DNA of 64,000 bases from Lachnospiraceae bacterium (GCA_017446045.1 JAFSRP010000010.1:1-64000), one strand, 5' to 3'. Shown: positions 18,161 to 27,131, counted from the first letter of the stretch. Notes: generated from the sequence alone by a model not told the origin. Numbers and translations are program-made.

Positions 18161-18189
18161 TTGACAAAGGCTCCGAATTTGTATATTAT
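18161..18189 (+). promoter_or_regulatory. Promoter of the tRNA-Ser pair
   Basis: TTGACA (18161-18166), 17 bp, TATTAT (18184-18189), about 38 bp before the first tRNA. The -35 lies in the loop of an 8-bp inverted repeat AATTCGGA (18147-18154) / TCCGAATT (18172-18179). Confidence 0.8.
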
Positions 18190-18227
18190 AGTCAAGCGCG
18201 GTGCTTTCGGGTACTGCGCATAAGCTT

Positions 18228-18313
18228 GGAAAGGTATCGAAGCGGTCATAACGAGGCGGTCTTGAAAACCGTTTGGGGGCAACTCCACATGGGTTCGAAT
18301 CCCATCCTTTCCG
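18228..18313 (+). tRNA. tRNA-Ser (anticodon TGA)
   Basis: 86 nt. Acceptor GGAAAGG pairs with CCTTTCC, discriminator G; long class II variable arm; T-loop GGTTCGAATCC. Anticodon loop CTTGAAA gives anticodon TGA at 18263-18265. CCA is not encoded. Confidence 0.96.
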
Positions 18314-18377
18314 TCACGGACCGTTGCACCGATCCGTCAACTGAATAGACACCGGTCTCCGGTACATATTCGACACT

Positions 18378-18466
18378 GCAGAAGTACCCAAGTGGTCGAA
18401 GGGGCTCGCCTGGAAAGTGAGTAGGTCGTTAATAGCGGCGCATGGGTTCAAATCCCATCTTCTGCG
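18378..18466 (+). tRNA. tRNA-Ser (anticodon GGA)
   Basis: 89 nt. Acceptor GCAGAAG/CTTCTGC, discriminator G, long variable arm. Anticodon loop CTGGAAA gives GGA at 18412-18414. It is 64 bp after the TGA tRNA and should be co-transcribed with it. CCA is not encoded. Confidence 0.96.
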
Positions 18467-18470
18467 TTAG

Positions 18471-18497
18471 AAAAAGCCAGCAAACGCTGGCTTTTTT
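18471..18497 (+). terminator. Terminator of the tRNA-Ser pair
   Basis: AAAGCCAGC / GCTGGCTTT stem with a 4-nt loop and T-run, directly after the second tRNA. It faces the chimeric transporter gene and could work in both directions. Confidence 0.88.
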
Positions 18498-18536
18498 ATT
18501 ATCAATCCTTGCTTATTCCGGGACCTTCCTGTGTAT

Positions 18537-20093
18537 TCAGATGCTCCAGCCCGCACTGGCCCTCTGCAGCCCAGCCATACGCCGGAAGATACCATCTTCT
18601 TTCCGGAGAAGTTCATCAGGTCTGCCCTCCTCCGCTACTTTGCCGTCTGCAAGCACGACGATCTTGTCCGCTGCCTCAACCGTACGCATCCGATGCGCGA
18701 TGACCAGAACGGTCTTTCCGGCAAGCAGCCGCGAAAGCGCGCTCTGGACCTTTGTCTCATTCTCCACGTCAAGAGAAGCCGTCGCTTCGTCGAGCAGAAC
18801 GATCGGCGCGTTTTTCAGCAGCGCTCTGGCAATAGAGATCCGCTGGCGTTCACCGCCGGAAAGTCTGGCTCCGTTTTCGCCGATCGGCGTAGCATAACCC
18901 TGCGGAAGTCTGTTTACAAACTCATCACAGTTGGCCGCTGCTGCGGCAGCCCGGACTTCTTCATCGGATGCGCCGTGTTTACCCAAACGAATATTTTCCA
19001 AAACGGTATCGTCAAAAAGCACAACATCCTGGAACACCATCGAATAATCGCCAAGCAGCACTTCGGGGTCGATCGTTTTGATATCCGTACCGCCGACGCG
19101 GATGCTTCCTTCATCAACATCCCAAAGGCGCGCGGCGAGCCTCGCACAGGTACTTTTGCCGGAACCGGACGGTCCGACCAGTGCAGTCACCTCCCCTTCT
19201 TTCGCAGTGAAGCTCACACCCCGCAATACCTGCTCATCATCATACGCAAAGCTGACATTTTCAAAGACGATATCGTGTCCGTCCGGCGTGAACGATTCCG
19301 CGCCTTCCGCAGTTTTGGTCTCATAGATGTCCATCAGACGGCTCGCGGATATCTGTGACATAAACATTTCGGCGATCAGCGCCAGCGCCTGGTCGAAAGG
19401 CGCGTAGATCCTGGTGATCACAAGCAGGAACATGAACAGCATCATGAAATCGATCCGGCCGGACAGGATCAGACGTATGCCTGTAAGGATCGTTGTTGCC
19501 ACGCCGAGGGACATGGTGCTGGCCAGATCCGCAACGGATTTCTTATGTGTCCATTCTTCCAGGATCTCGCCGACCTTCAAAAGAAACATGATCGATGAAG
19601 AGGTGTTGAAGTCACCTCTGACCATGGCGGTCGTGATCGCAACCGCATCCAATACAGACACCTCAAGCCGTCCCCGGCGAAGTGATTTTACGCCTCTCCA
19701 CATAAAGCGGGATGCCCGACGGATATGCAGAAGCCGGCGGATATCGATCGGAAGGAAGAGTCTTCGTACCATCCTCCAGAGGACCAGGGAAACCAGTTTG
19801 TCTTCATATTCCCGGTTCAGCGCCCTGCTGGTATGATCCGGCACAACAGCAATACTTGTATCGTATGAAAAATCTGCCAGCGCCCTGATCAGTGTTTCAC
19901 GGTTTCCTTTCTTCTGATCGGGTTTATAGTGTATCACGGCATCACGGGTACGGTCATAGACCTTTACATCTGTGGCACCTTCTACTGCTTTCAGATAATA
20001 TTCAAGATGATCCGCCTGTGAGAGGCTCATGCGGTATTGCATCAGCCTTACCCTCAGGCGGCCCCTGGATTCGTGCAGAATTCTGCATTTCAT
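18537..20093 (-). CDS. Chimeric transporter: N-terminus of a metal P1B-type ATPase joined to the C-terminal half of an ABC exporter
   Basis: 518 residues in one frame. Residues 1 to about 195 match the start of a clostridial heavy-metal P-type ATPase: HMA-like ferredoxin-fold region (RILHESRGRLRVRL), then membrane segments ending in LLKVGEILEEWTHKKSVADL. From about 197 the protein becomes an ABC exporter: the last two membrane spans, then a complete nucleotide-binding domain with Walker A GPSGSGKST (307-315), signature LSGGE (411-415), Walker B VLLDEATASLD and H-loop AHR. The P-type A, P and N domains and metal site are missing, as are the first four ABC spans. The join, near 19500-19520, may be an in-frame deletion or an assembly error. 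Good SD AAGGGAG. Confidence 0.85.
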   Translation of the reverse strand: MKCRILHESRGRLRVRLMQYRMSLSQADHLEYYLKAVEGATDVKVYDRTRDAVIHYKPDQKKGNRETLIRALADFSYDTSIAVVPDHTSRALNREYEDKLVSLVLWRMVRRLFLPIDIRRLLHIRRASRFMWRGVKSLRRGRLEVSVLDAVAITTAMVRGDFNTSSSIMFLLKVGEILEEWTHKKSVADLASTMSLGVATTILTGIRLILSGRIDFMMLFMFLLVITRIYAPFDQALALIAEMFMSQISASRLMDIYETKTAEGAESFTPDGHDIVFENVSFAYDDEQVLRGVSFTAKEGEVTALVGPSGSGKSTCARLAARLWDVDEGSIRVGGTDIKTIDPEVLLGDYSMVFQDVVLFDDTVLENIRLGKHGASDEEVRAAAAAANCDEFVNRLPQGYATPIGENGARLSGGERQRISIARALLKNAPIVLLDEATASLDVENETKVQSALSRLLAGKTVLVIAHRMRTVEAADKIVVLADGKVAEEGRPDELLRKEDGIFRRMAGLQRASAGWSI

Positions 20094-20119
20094 GCCTGCC
20101 AGCTCCCTTAATGAAAGGA

Positions 20120-20136
20120 GCCGCCCTTAGGGCGGC
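20120..20136 (-). promoter_or_regulatory. GC-rich hairpin between the DUF6110-like gene and the chimera
   Basis: Perfect 7-bp stem GCCGCCC/GGGCGGC with a 3-nt loop in the 61-bp gap, followed on the minus strand by TCCTTTCATT. It could be a weak terminator that lowers expression of the downstream gene. Confidence 0.45.
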
Positions 20137-20154
20137 CCTGTCGGTTCATGTTTT

Positions 20155-20478
20155 TTATGCCTCCTCGACTGTTTCAGCCGCTGCTTCGGCTGCCGCTTCC
20201 CTCTCGGCGGCCGCCCTCGCCGCGTGATCCTCGATCACCCTGGCGCGTTCGTCGGCATATTCTTCATTCACGGCCTTTGCGTCTGCCAGGATATCCTCGC
20301 AGTCCTCACGGATATCCGTCAGACCGGCCATGATATACTCTTTCTCCCGGAGCACGGCAGCAGCCGCAAAAGTATACAGTTTCTTAGCGTCTGCGCTTCT
20401 CAGTATCCGATAGCCCAACGTGGAAAGCGCCGCCCCGCAGGCAAGCAGTCTCATTTTACTCCAGCTCAAATGCAGCAT
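20155..20478 (-). CDS. DUF6110-like small protein
   Basis: 107 residues from ATG 20478, which follows an ideal AGGAGG SD at 7 nt; a TTG at 20484 is rejected. The N-terminal segment (about 8-25, MRLLACGAALSTLGYRIL) is hydrophobic; the rest is helical and acidic, ending in an Ala/Glu-rich tail that looks coiled-coil. I recognise the layout of the DUF6110 family, which I recall next to heavy-metal P-type ATPases in Firmicutes; this is from memory. It lies directly before the chimera that retains a P-type ATPase N-terminus, which supports the reading. Confidence 0.7.
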   Translation of the reverse strand: MLHLSWSKMRLLACGAALSTLGYRILRSADAKKLYTFAAAAVLREKEYIMAGLTDIREDCEDILADAKAVNEEYADERARVIEDHAARAAAEREAAAEAAAETVEEA

Positions 20479-20494
20479 ATTCAAACCTCCTCAG

Positions 20495-20575
20495 TCACTT
20501 ATGTTCATATCCGGTAATGATCGTCAGTACAAAGCAGAGAATCGTCAGCCATGCAAATGTTTTATGATAATTCAT
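20495..20575 (-). CDS. 26-residue single-span membrane peptide
   Basis: ATG at 20575, TGA at 20497-20495. The peptide is almost entirely one hydrophobic helix (FAWLTILCFVLTIITGY) with short charged ends. An AGGAAAGGA SD lies about 10 nt upstream. It sits 16 bp before the DUF6110-like ATG on the same strand, so the two would be co-transcribed. Small helper peptides exist for several transporters, so an accessory role is plausible. No family recognised. Chance ORFs of this length are common; the SD, strand and hydrophobic pattern support it. Confidence 0.5.
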   Translation of the reverse strand: MNYHKTFAWLTILCFVLTIITGYEHK

Positions 20576-20733
20576 TTTCCGGGTATCCTTTCCTGAAATG
20601 TACTTTTATTGTATACGCACAGATGAAGAGATTCGGCTCCATTCAGACAAGATTTTCACGCCGCGCTGTTTTTTTGGAGACCACAGCCCGTTCTCTCTTG
20701 ATCCTGTTCTTCTTCAGCCGGTTCCGGGGAGAT

Positions 20734-21096
20734 TTATTTATGATGCAGGCAGTAGGCACCGGGCGGCATGCCAAAGACATCCCTGAAAGCACCTGCAAAT
20801 TTGCTGCCGTTGTCATACCCGTATTTCCCGGCGATCTCCAGAACCGAGAGGTCCGTCGTACAAAGATCTCCCGCGGCAGCGTGCATTTTTCCGGAACGGA
20901 ACCATGCGTGGACCGTTGTACCATACACTTCCTTAAAGCAGGTCTTCACCTGTGTTTCCGATATATGAAAATGATCTGCCAGCTCCCGGATCGTCACTTT
21001 CCGGTCCAGATTGCTTCGCAGATAAACCCTGATCTCCTGCGCCTGCTTTTTTCTGGCGCTGTTCGTTTTATTCCGTCCGCGCATAGTTTTTGGCAT
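20734..21096 (-). CDS. Stand-alone AraC-type DNA-binding protein
   Basis: 120 residues, essentially only the two helix-turn-helix motifs of an AraC C-terminal domain: TIRELADHFHISETQVKTCFKEVYG and VLEIAGKYGYDNGSKFAGAFRDVFG. No effector domain is present. Such minimal AraC proteins occur beside metal-transport and ABC-exporter genes in Clostridia. It probably regulates the small genes and chimera downstream. Two possible starts (21096 and 21084) and only a weak SD leave the N-terminus uncertain. Confidence 0.85.
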   Translation of the reverse strand: MPKTMRGRNKTNSARKKQAQEIRVYLRSNLDRKVTIRELADHFHISETQVKTCFKEVYGTTVHAWFRSGKMHAAAGDLCTTDLSVLEIAGKYGYDNGSKFAGAFRDVFGMPPGAYCLHHK

Positions 21097-21108
21097 CCGT
21101 TCTGTTAG

Positions 21109-21120
21109 TTATCGATAACA
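21109..21120. promoter_or_regulatory. 12-bp perfect palindrome upstream of the AraC-type gene
   Basis: GTTATCGATAAC, 13 bp before the predicted start of the regulator gene. A possible operator. Confidence 0.35.
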
Positions 21121-21138
21121 TAAGTATCAAAAAAAATA

Positions 21139-21156
21139 AGTTAGATATAGCTAACT
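21139..21156. promoter_or_regulatory. Operator-like palindrome, or hairpin with T-run
   Basis: AGTTAG-ATATAG-CTAACT. The 6-bp arms recall DtxR/IdeR-type boxes. On the minus strand a T-run follows at once, so the same element could act as an attenuator in the leader of the AraC-type gene. Confidence 0.4.
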
Positions 21157-21236
21157 CACTATTTAATTTACCCTATGCTAACAAATTTGTAAAGAGGGAG
21201 ATCAAAAAAAACACGCAGAACCGAAATCTGGTCAAT

Positions 21237-21269
21237 AAAAACGCATGCGCCCGTATAGAACGCATGCGT
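21237..21269 (-). terminator. Terminator of prfB
   Basis: Arms CGCATGCG on both sides (9 bp with flanking A-T) enclose an 11-nt loop, followed on the minus strand by TTTTTATT. About 45 bp past the prfB stop. Confidence 0.85.
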
Positions 21270-21313
21270 CGTTTCTGTATTGCTCAATCAGTGTTCGCGG
21301 ATCCCCGTGCCGT

Positions 21314-22456
21314 TTAGTCGTTATCGGCCACTCTCCTGTCCGGTTTTCCAAGCTGCACCCACTTTAAGTAAGCGCTGATGAACTGATCGATGTCACCGTC
21401 CAGCACAGCCTGGGCGTTGCCGGTCTCTTCACCGGTACGCACATCCTTGACCATGGTATAGGGCTGCAGGACATAGTTTCGGATCTGGCTGCCCCAGGCG
21501 ATCTCCTTGACATCGCCGCGAATGTCGGACAGTTTCTCGGCATGTGCCTGCTGCTGCAGCATATACAGCTTGGCTTTCAGCATCGCCATCGCCTTGTCCT
21601 TGTTCTGGAACTGGGAACGTTCCTCCTGGCATGCGCATACGATGCCTGTGGGGATATGGGTGATACGCACCGCAGAGGACGTTTTGTTGATATGCTGGCC
21701 GCCTGCTCCCGAAGACCGGTAAGTGTCTATCTTCAGATCGGAAGGATCGATCTCGATCTCAATGTTGTTGTCGAGCTCCGGCATGACGTCGCACGAACAG
21801 AAGGAAGTCTGCCGCTTGCCCTGGGCATTGAAGGGAGAGATACGGACCAGGCGGTGTACACCTGCCTCCGATTTCAGCAGGCCGTATGCATTCTCACCGA
21901 TCACGGAGAAGGTCACGCCTTTGATGCCGGCTTCGTCACCTTCCTGGTAGTCCAGAAGCTTGACGGTAAAGCCATGCTTCTCACACCAGCGTGTATACAT
22001 GCGGTAGAGCATCTCATTGAAATCCATCGCTTCGGTACCACCGGTGCCTGCGGAAAGCGCAACCGTGGCATTATTGGCATCGTACTCACCCGAAAGGAGC
22101 AGAGACGTACGCATGTTCTCGATGTCCTGCGCGAAGGTCTCCAGCGCTTCACCGGCCTCCGCTGCCAGTTCCTCGTCATCCTCCTCGCGGCCCATCTCGA
22201 TCAGGGTCTCGATATCCTCATACTGCGTCTTGAGAGAATTATAGCGTCCGACCGCGGATTTGAGTGAATTGAGATCCTTCATGATCTTTGCGGACTTCTC
22301 GGGATCATCCCAGAACGTGGGTTCCTCCATCTGCCGCTCCATCTCAATGATCCGCTGCTGCTTGCCCTCGAGATCAAGGGAAGCGCGGATCTCCTCCAAC
22401 GGGGTCTTGTATGTCATCAACTGGGTCTTATAATTGTCAAACTCGATGAGTGCCAT
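21314..22456 (-). CDS. prfB: Peptide chain release factor 2
   Basis: 380 residues. RF2 specificity motif SPF (in RISPFNAQG) and catalytic GGQ (SGAGGQHINKT) are both present. Many bacterial prfB genes need a +1 frameshift at an early UGA; here the reading frame is continuous from the ATG, which has an AAGGAG SD 5 nt upstream, so autoregulatory frameshifting is absent. It lies 26 bp after secA, the standard Firmicutes order, and recognises UAA/UGA stops. Confidence 0.97.
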   Translation of the reverse strand: MALIEFDNYKTQLMTYKTPLEEIRASLDLEGKQQRIIEMERQMEEPTFWDDPEKSAKIMKDLNSLKSAVGRYNSLKTQYEDIETLIEMGREEDDEELAAEAGEALETFAQDIENMRTSLLLSGEYDANNATVALSAGTGGTEAMDFNEMLYRMYTRWCEKHGFTVKLLDYQEGDEAGIKGVTFSVIGENAYGLLKSEAGVHRLVRISPFNAQGKRQTSFCSCDVMPELDNNIEIEIDPSDLKIDTYRSSGAGGQHINKTSSAVRITHIPTGIVCACQEERSQFQNKDKAMAMLKAKLYMLQQQAHAEKLSDIRGDVKEIAWGSQIRNYVLQPYTMVKDVRTGEETGNAQAVLDGDIDQFISAYLKWVQLGKPDRRVADND

Positions 22457-22482
22457 GAAAACTCCTTGTCAGCTGTTAACTG

Positions 22483-25095
22483 TTACACCGGCAGATTGAA
22501 GTCCATCTTCTCGCCCGGCTTCATCATGCGGCCGTGACACTGCTTGAACTTCTTGCCTGAACCGCAGGGGCAGGGATCATTGGGATAGATCTTGCGGATC
22601 TCTCTCTTCTTGGGCACCCTGACTGCAGTGTCATCCCGGTTGGTTCCGGTGATCTTGGCAGCGGGTTCGCGCTCGATCCTCTGCTGCACCTGGATATGAT
22701 ACAGAACGCGGATCGTTTCTTCCTTGATGGCTGCTGCCATGTCCTCGAACATTTCATAAGCCGTGGTCTTGTACTCCACCAAAGGATCCTTCTGACCATA
22801 AGTAACCAGGCCGATACCTTCGCGCAGCTGCGTCATGTCGTCGATATGGCTCATCCACTTGTTGTCGATGACCTTCAGCAAAACGACACGCTCTGCCTCT
22901 CTTAACTGCTCCGGATCCGGGAACATAGCTTCCTTCTCCTCATAGAGCTTGATCGCCTGTTCTTTCAGAAGCTGCTTCAGGGCAGGCTTGGTCATATGCT
23001 CGAACTCTTCCTGCGTCAGCCTGGTAGGCCTGAGCGGGATGACCGGCAGGAGCATATTGTTGAGTGCGGAAACATCCCAGTCTGCCGGCTGCAGATCATC
23101 CGCAATGGTCATATCCACCGCATTATCGACGATATCCTGCGCATATCCGATGATAACATCGCGCATATTGAGACCGTCCAGCACCTTGCGGCGATCAGCA
23201 TAAACGACGTCACGCTGTTCATTGTTGACCTGGTCATACTTGAGAAGCTGTTCACGCACACCGAAGTTATTGCCTTCGATCTTCTTCTGCGCGTTTTCGA
23301 TCGCCTTGGACAGCATCTTGTGCTGGATCTCCTCGCCTTCCTCGACGCCAAGCCTGTTGAAGACATTCATCAGGTTGTCAGCACCGAACAGACGGAGCAG
23401 ATCATCCTCCAGGGACAGATAGAACTTGGACTCACCGGGATCTCCCTGACGTCCGGAACGACCGCGCAGCTGATTATCGATACGACGCGACTCATGGCGC
23501 TCTGTGCCGACGATCTTGAGACCGCCCAGCGCTCTGGACTCCTCGTCCAGCTTGATGTCTGTACCACGGCCGGCCATGTTGGTCGCAATAGTGACTGCTC
23601 CGTGCTGTCCTGCCTGCGCGACGATCTCCGCTTCCTTCTCATGGAATTTGGCATTCAGTACGTTATGGGGGATGCCGCGCCGCTTGAGCATGCCGGAAAG
23701 CAGCTCTGATGTCTCAATGGTGATCGTGCCGACCAGGACAGGCTGCCCCTTGCGGTAGGACTCCTCTACGCTGTCGCAGACCGCGTTGAACTTCTCCCTC
23801 TTTGTCTTGTAGACCGCATCTTCATGATCGATCCTCTGCACAGGGACATTGGTCGGGATCACGATGACGTCCATTCCGTAAATGTTGCGGAATTCCTTTT
23901 CTTCCGTCTGCGCGGTACCGGTCATACCGGATTTCTTTGAGAACTTGTTGAAGAAATTCTGGAAAGTGATCGTTGCAAGTGTCCGGCTCTCACGCCGTAC
24001 ATTGACATGCTCCTTGGCCTCGATCGCCTGATGCAGGCCGTCGGAATAACGGCGGCCGGGCATGATACGACCGGTGAATTCATCAACGATGAGGACCTCG
24101 TCATCCTTGACCACATAATCCTTGTCGCGATGCATTGCGTAATGAGCCCGCAGAGCCAGAATGATGCAATGCTGGATCTCCAGGTTCTCCGGATCTGCCA
24201 GGTTGTCGATATGGAAGAACTCCTCTACCTTATGAACGCCCTGTTCCGTCAGCGATGCGTTCTTATCCTTTTCGTCATAGATAAAGTCGCCGGTCTCCTC
24301 GATCTCTTCGCCGAGAATGGCGTTGATCTTGGAAAACTCGGCGGATGCCTCGCCCCGCTCGAGACGGCGGGCAAGAACATCGCACATCTCATAGAGCTTG
24401 GTGCTCTTGCCGGACTGGCCGGAAATGATGAGCGGCGTACGCGCCTCATCGATCAGGACAGAGTCCACCTCATCGATAATGGCATACTCCAGTCCCCTTA
24501 AGACCAGCTGTTCCTTATAGATCGCCATGTTGTCACGAAGATAATCGAAACCAAGCTCGTTGTTCGTGACATAGGTAATATCACAGGCGTACTGGCGCTT
24601 CCGCTCCGCATTATCCATGCTGTTGAGAACAACGCCGACGCTGAGGCCCAGAAACTCGTGGACCTTTCCCATCCACTCCGCGTCACGTTTTGCAAGGTAA
24701 TCATTGACCGTGACGATATGCACACCCTTGCCTGCAAGCGCGTTCAGATAGGCCGGACAGGTCGAGACCAGGGTCTTGCCTTCACCGGTCTTCATCTCCG
24801 CAATGCGTCCCTGATGCAGAACGACACCGCCGATCAGCTGCACGCGGAAATGCTTCATCCCGAGAACTCTCCAGGCCGCTTCGCGGACGACAGCAAACGC
24901 CTCCGGCAGAATGTCGTCCAGAGTCGCGCCATCCGCCAGACGCTCACGAAACAGGGCCGTCTGGCCTCTCAGCTCTTCATCGGTCATGGCAGCGACCTTC
25001 GGTTCCAACGCCTCGATCCTGTCCACGATCGGATAGATCCTCTTCAGTTCACGCTCGCTATGCGTCCCAAAAATCTTCTCACTCAGGCTCGCCAT
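22483..25095 (-). CDS. secA: Preprotein translocase ATPase SecA
   Basis: 870 residues from ATG 25095 (AAGGAG SD at 7 nt). Walker A is EMKTGEGKT, with [16 protein letters not shown] for the DEAD-box region, the [10 protein letters not shown] motif VI, and a C-terminal zinc-binding SEC-C motif [14 protein letters not shown]. SecA drives secretion through SecYEG and docks SecB or phospholipid through the zinc tail. Full length; the only SecA in the window. Confidence 0.98.
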   Translation of the reverse strand: MASLSEKIFGTHSERELKRIYPIVDRIEALEPKVAAMTDEELRGQTALFRERLADGATLDDILPEAFAVVREAAWRVLGMKHFRVQLIGGVVLHQGRIAEMKTGEGKTLVSTCPAYLNALAGKGVHIVTVNDYLAKRDAEWMGKVHEFLGLSVGVVLNSMDNAERKRQYACDITYVTNNELGFDYLRDNMAIYKEQLVLRGLEYAIIDEVDSVLIDEARTPLIISGQSGKSTKLYEMCDVLARRLERGEASAEFSKINAILGEEIEETGDFIYDEKDKNASLTEQGVHKVEEFFHIDNLADPENLEIQHCIILALRAHYAMHRDKDYVVKDDEVLIVDEFTGRIMPGRRYSDGLHQAIEAKEHVNVRRESRTLATITFQNFFNKFSKKSGMTGTAQTEEKEFRNIYGMDVIVIPTNVPVQRIDHEDAVYKTKREKFNAVCDSVEESYRKGQPVLVGTITIETSELLSGMLKRRGIPHNVLNAKFHEKEAEIVAQAGQHGAVTIATNMAGRGTDIKLDEESRALGGLKIVGTERHESRRIDNQLRGRSGRQGDPGESKFYLSLEDDLLRLFGADNLMNVFNRLGVEEGEEIQHKMLSKAIENAQKKIEGNNFGVREQLLKYDQVNNEQRDVVYADRRKVLDGLNMRDVIIGYAQDIVDNAVDMTIADDLQPADWDVSALNNMLLPVIPLRPTRLTQEEFEHMTKPALKQLLKEQAIKLYEEKEAMFPDPEQLREAERVVLLKVIDNKWMSHIDDMTQLREGIGLVTYGQKDPLVEYKTTAYEMFEDMAAAIKEETIRVLYHIQVQQRIEREPAAKITGTNRDDTAVRVPKKREIRKIYPNDPCPCGSGKKFKQCHGRMMKPGEKMDFNLPV

Positions 25096-25144
25096 ACAAG
25101 AGCTCCTTTTTCTCTTATCATGATATAAGGAATACTGCCATTCC

Positions 25145-26152
25145 TTACTTCCTAAAACACTCCAACACTGCAGCTTCGATGCGCCGCGGCGTCGGAAACA
25201 CATTTCTTTCCATCTCGGGACTGCAGGGGATCGGGCAGAATCGTCCGCCTACACGCTTGACCGGACTCCTGAGATATCCGAATGCCTCACCCTCCATAAT
25301 GCTGCTCACGATCTCACCGCCGAATCCTCCGAACTGCACCGATTCATGTACGACGACAGCCCTGCCGGTCCTGCAGACCGAAGCATTGATCGCATCTGTA
25401 TCGAGAGGTGAAAGTGTCCTCAGATCCAGCACCTCTGCGGAAATACCGTCCAGTGCCAGCCATTCGGCAACATTGAGGCACATCTGCACCATCCGCCCAT
25501 AGCTGATCAGTGTAACATCGCTGCCCTTTCGTCTGATCTCCGCCTTTCCGAGCGGGATCGTGTATTCCCCTTCGGGAACGGGGCCTTTTGTATTATAAAG
25601 GAGCTTCTGCTCCAGAAAGATCACCGGATTATTGTCACGGACCGCGCTCTTCAGCAACCCTTTGGCATCACCGGGGGTGGAAGGAACCACGACCTTCAGA
25701 CCGGGCACATGACAGTACATTGCTTCCAGGGACTGGCTGTGCTGTGACGCGGCACCGGTCCCGCCGCCTGCCGCCGTGCGGATCACCAGGGGTACCCGGA
25801 GACTGCCCGCATACATATAATGCATTTTGGCGGCTTCGTTCATGATCTGATCCCAGCAGACCGACATAAAATCCGAAAACATCAGCTCGACGACAGGACG
25901 CATGCCCGTTGCCGCCGCACCGATCGCCGTCCCTACAAAGGCTGACTCTGATATCGGTGTATCCAGGACCCTTGACGGGCCGAACTTCTCCAGCAGCCCG
26001 GCGGTAACACCAAATCCTCCGCCATAAATACCGAGATCTTCTCCCATAAGGATCACATCCGGATCCCTGGACATTTCTTCGGAAAGGGCTTCCCGGAGAG
26101 CATCCCGATAGCTTATGATCTTTATTTCATTCTGCATGAGATCTGTCTCCAT
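25145..26152 (-). CDS. 2-oxoacid/acetoin dehydrogenase E1 component, beta subunit
   Basis: 335 residues from ATG 26152 (AAGGG SD). Transketolase pyrimidine domain with [23 protein letters not shown] and the C-terminal transketolase_C domain ([17 protein letters not shown]). Together with the alpha subunit upstream it forms an alpha2-beta2 ThDP-dependent E1, as in pyruvate, branched-chain or acetoin dehydrogenases. The 9-bp gap to the alpha gene indicates one operon. No E2 or E3 follows; secA is next after 49 bp. Confidence 0.92.
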   Translation of the reverse strand: METDLMQNEIKIISYRDALREALSEEMSRDPDVILMGEDLGIYGGGFGVTAGLLEKFGPSRVLDTPISESAFVGTAIGAAATGMRPVVELMFSDFMSVCWDQIMNEAAKMHYMYAGSLRVPLVIRTAAGGGTGAASQHSQSLEAMYCHVPGLKVVVPSTPGDAKGLLKSAVRDNNPVIFLEQKLLYNTKGPVPEGEYTIPLGKAEIRRKGSDVTLISYGRMVQMCLNVAEWLALDGISAEVLDLRTLSPLDTDAINASVCRTGRAVVVHESVQFGGFGGEIVSSIMEGEAFGYLRSPVKRVGGRFCPIPCSPEMERNVFPTPRRIEAAVLECFRK

Positions 26153-26162
26153 AAAAAGTCCC

Positions 26163-27131
26163 TTACCGGGCATACACCAGTTCTTCCATACCGTCCGTAT
26201 CCGGCAAAGGCTGCCGAAGTGCCCAGGTCACGACATCTTCGATCTCCCGTTCGACTGACGCTTCCAAAGCATCCAGTTCCTTATCGGAGAATCCCTCCTT
26301 AAGGAGATGCTCCCGGAACCTCACAATAGGTCCGTTCTCCTTCCAGTACTGCAGCTCCTCTTCTGTCCGATATACATTCTGATCCGACCGGGAATGTCCG
26401 GAGATCCGATACGTATGCAGCACGATAAAGCACGGACCGTCTCCCTGCAATACAGATGCCCGGGCGTCCGCGACCGCTTCATAGACCGCAAGTACGTCGT
26501 TGCCGTCTGCTTCATACGTTTTCAGCCCAAACGGGATCCCGCGTTTCGTAAGATCCGGATCCGCAGCCGACCTTTCCACCGGTGTGGACACCGCGTAATG
26601 ATTGTCCTCAAGAATAAAGATGACCGGAAGCTTCCAAAGGCCCGCAAGGTTCATCGACTCCATCACGGTGCCGGCATTGGCCGCGCCGTCTCCAAAATAA
26701 CTGACGGCCACTCTGTCAGGGATCTTCTTCAGAAGAATGGTAAGAGCCGCACCACAGGCGGTCGGTACACCTGCTCCAACGATCCCGTTGGAACCGATCA
26801 CACCATGCTCAAGGTCACAAATATGCATGGAACCGCCGATACCGTGATTGGTTCCGGCAGCCCTGCCCAGGATCTCTGCCATCATGGCTTTGAGATCCGC
26901 GCCCTTGCCAATGCACTCCCCGTGCCCGCGATGGGTAGTCAGGATATAATCCTGTGCCTTAAGCGCTGCTGTGCTTCCGATCACGGAAGCTTCTTCACCA
27001 ACGCAAAGATGAAGAGTCCCGTGTATCAGTCCTCTTCCATAGAGAGCCTTTACCGCCTCTTCAAACCGATTGACCCGCAGCATATTTACCAGCAGGTCCC
27101 TGTAAAAATCCTTTGTATAAGAATGCGTCAT
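26163..27131 (-). CDS. 2-oxoacid/acetoin dehydrogenase E1 component, alpha subunit
   Basis: 322 residues. ThDP-binding motif GDGAANAG...LEDNHYAVS, with TTHRGHGECIGKG and GTNHGIGGSMH typical of the E1 alpha family (AcoA-like). The start is not firm: ATG 27131 lacks an SD at proper spacing and an in-frame TTG lies at 27152. The substrate is undetermined; sequence flavour is closer to acetoin dehydrogenase E1 than to pyruvate dehydrogenase, a weak judgement. Confidence 0.9.
   Translation of the reverse strand: MTHSYTKDFYRDLLVNMLRVNRFEEAVKALYGRGLIHGTLHLCVGEEASVIGSTAALKAQDYILTTHRGHGECIGKGADLKAMMAEILGRAAGTNHGIGGSMHICDLEHGVIGSNGIVGAGVPTACGAALTILLKKIPDRVAVSYFGDGAANAGTVMESMNLAGLWKLPVIFILEDNHYAVSTPVERSAADPDLTKRGIPFGLKTYEADGNDVLAVYEAVADARASVLQGDGPCFIVLHTYRISGHSRSDQNVYRTEEELQYWKENGPIVRFREHLLKEGFSDKELDALEASVEREIEDVVTWALRQPLPDTDGMEELVYAR

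Noticed and set aside
18537..20093. Simple ABC exporter with an ordinary N-terminal membrane domain
   Set aside because: The first 195 residues do not look like an ABC membrane domain; they carry the HMA-like start and the EILEEWT...KKSVADL segment of P1B ATPases.
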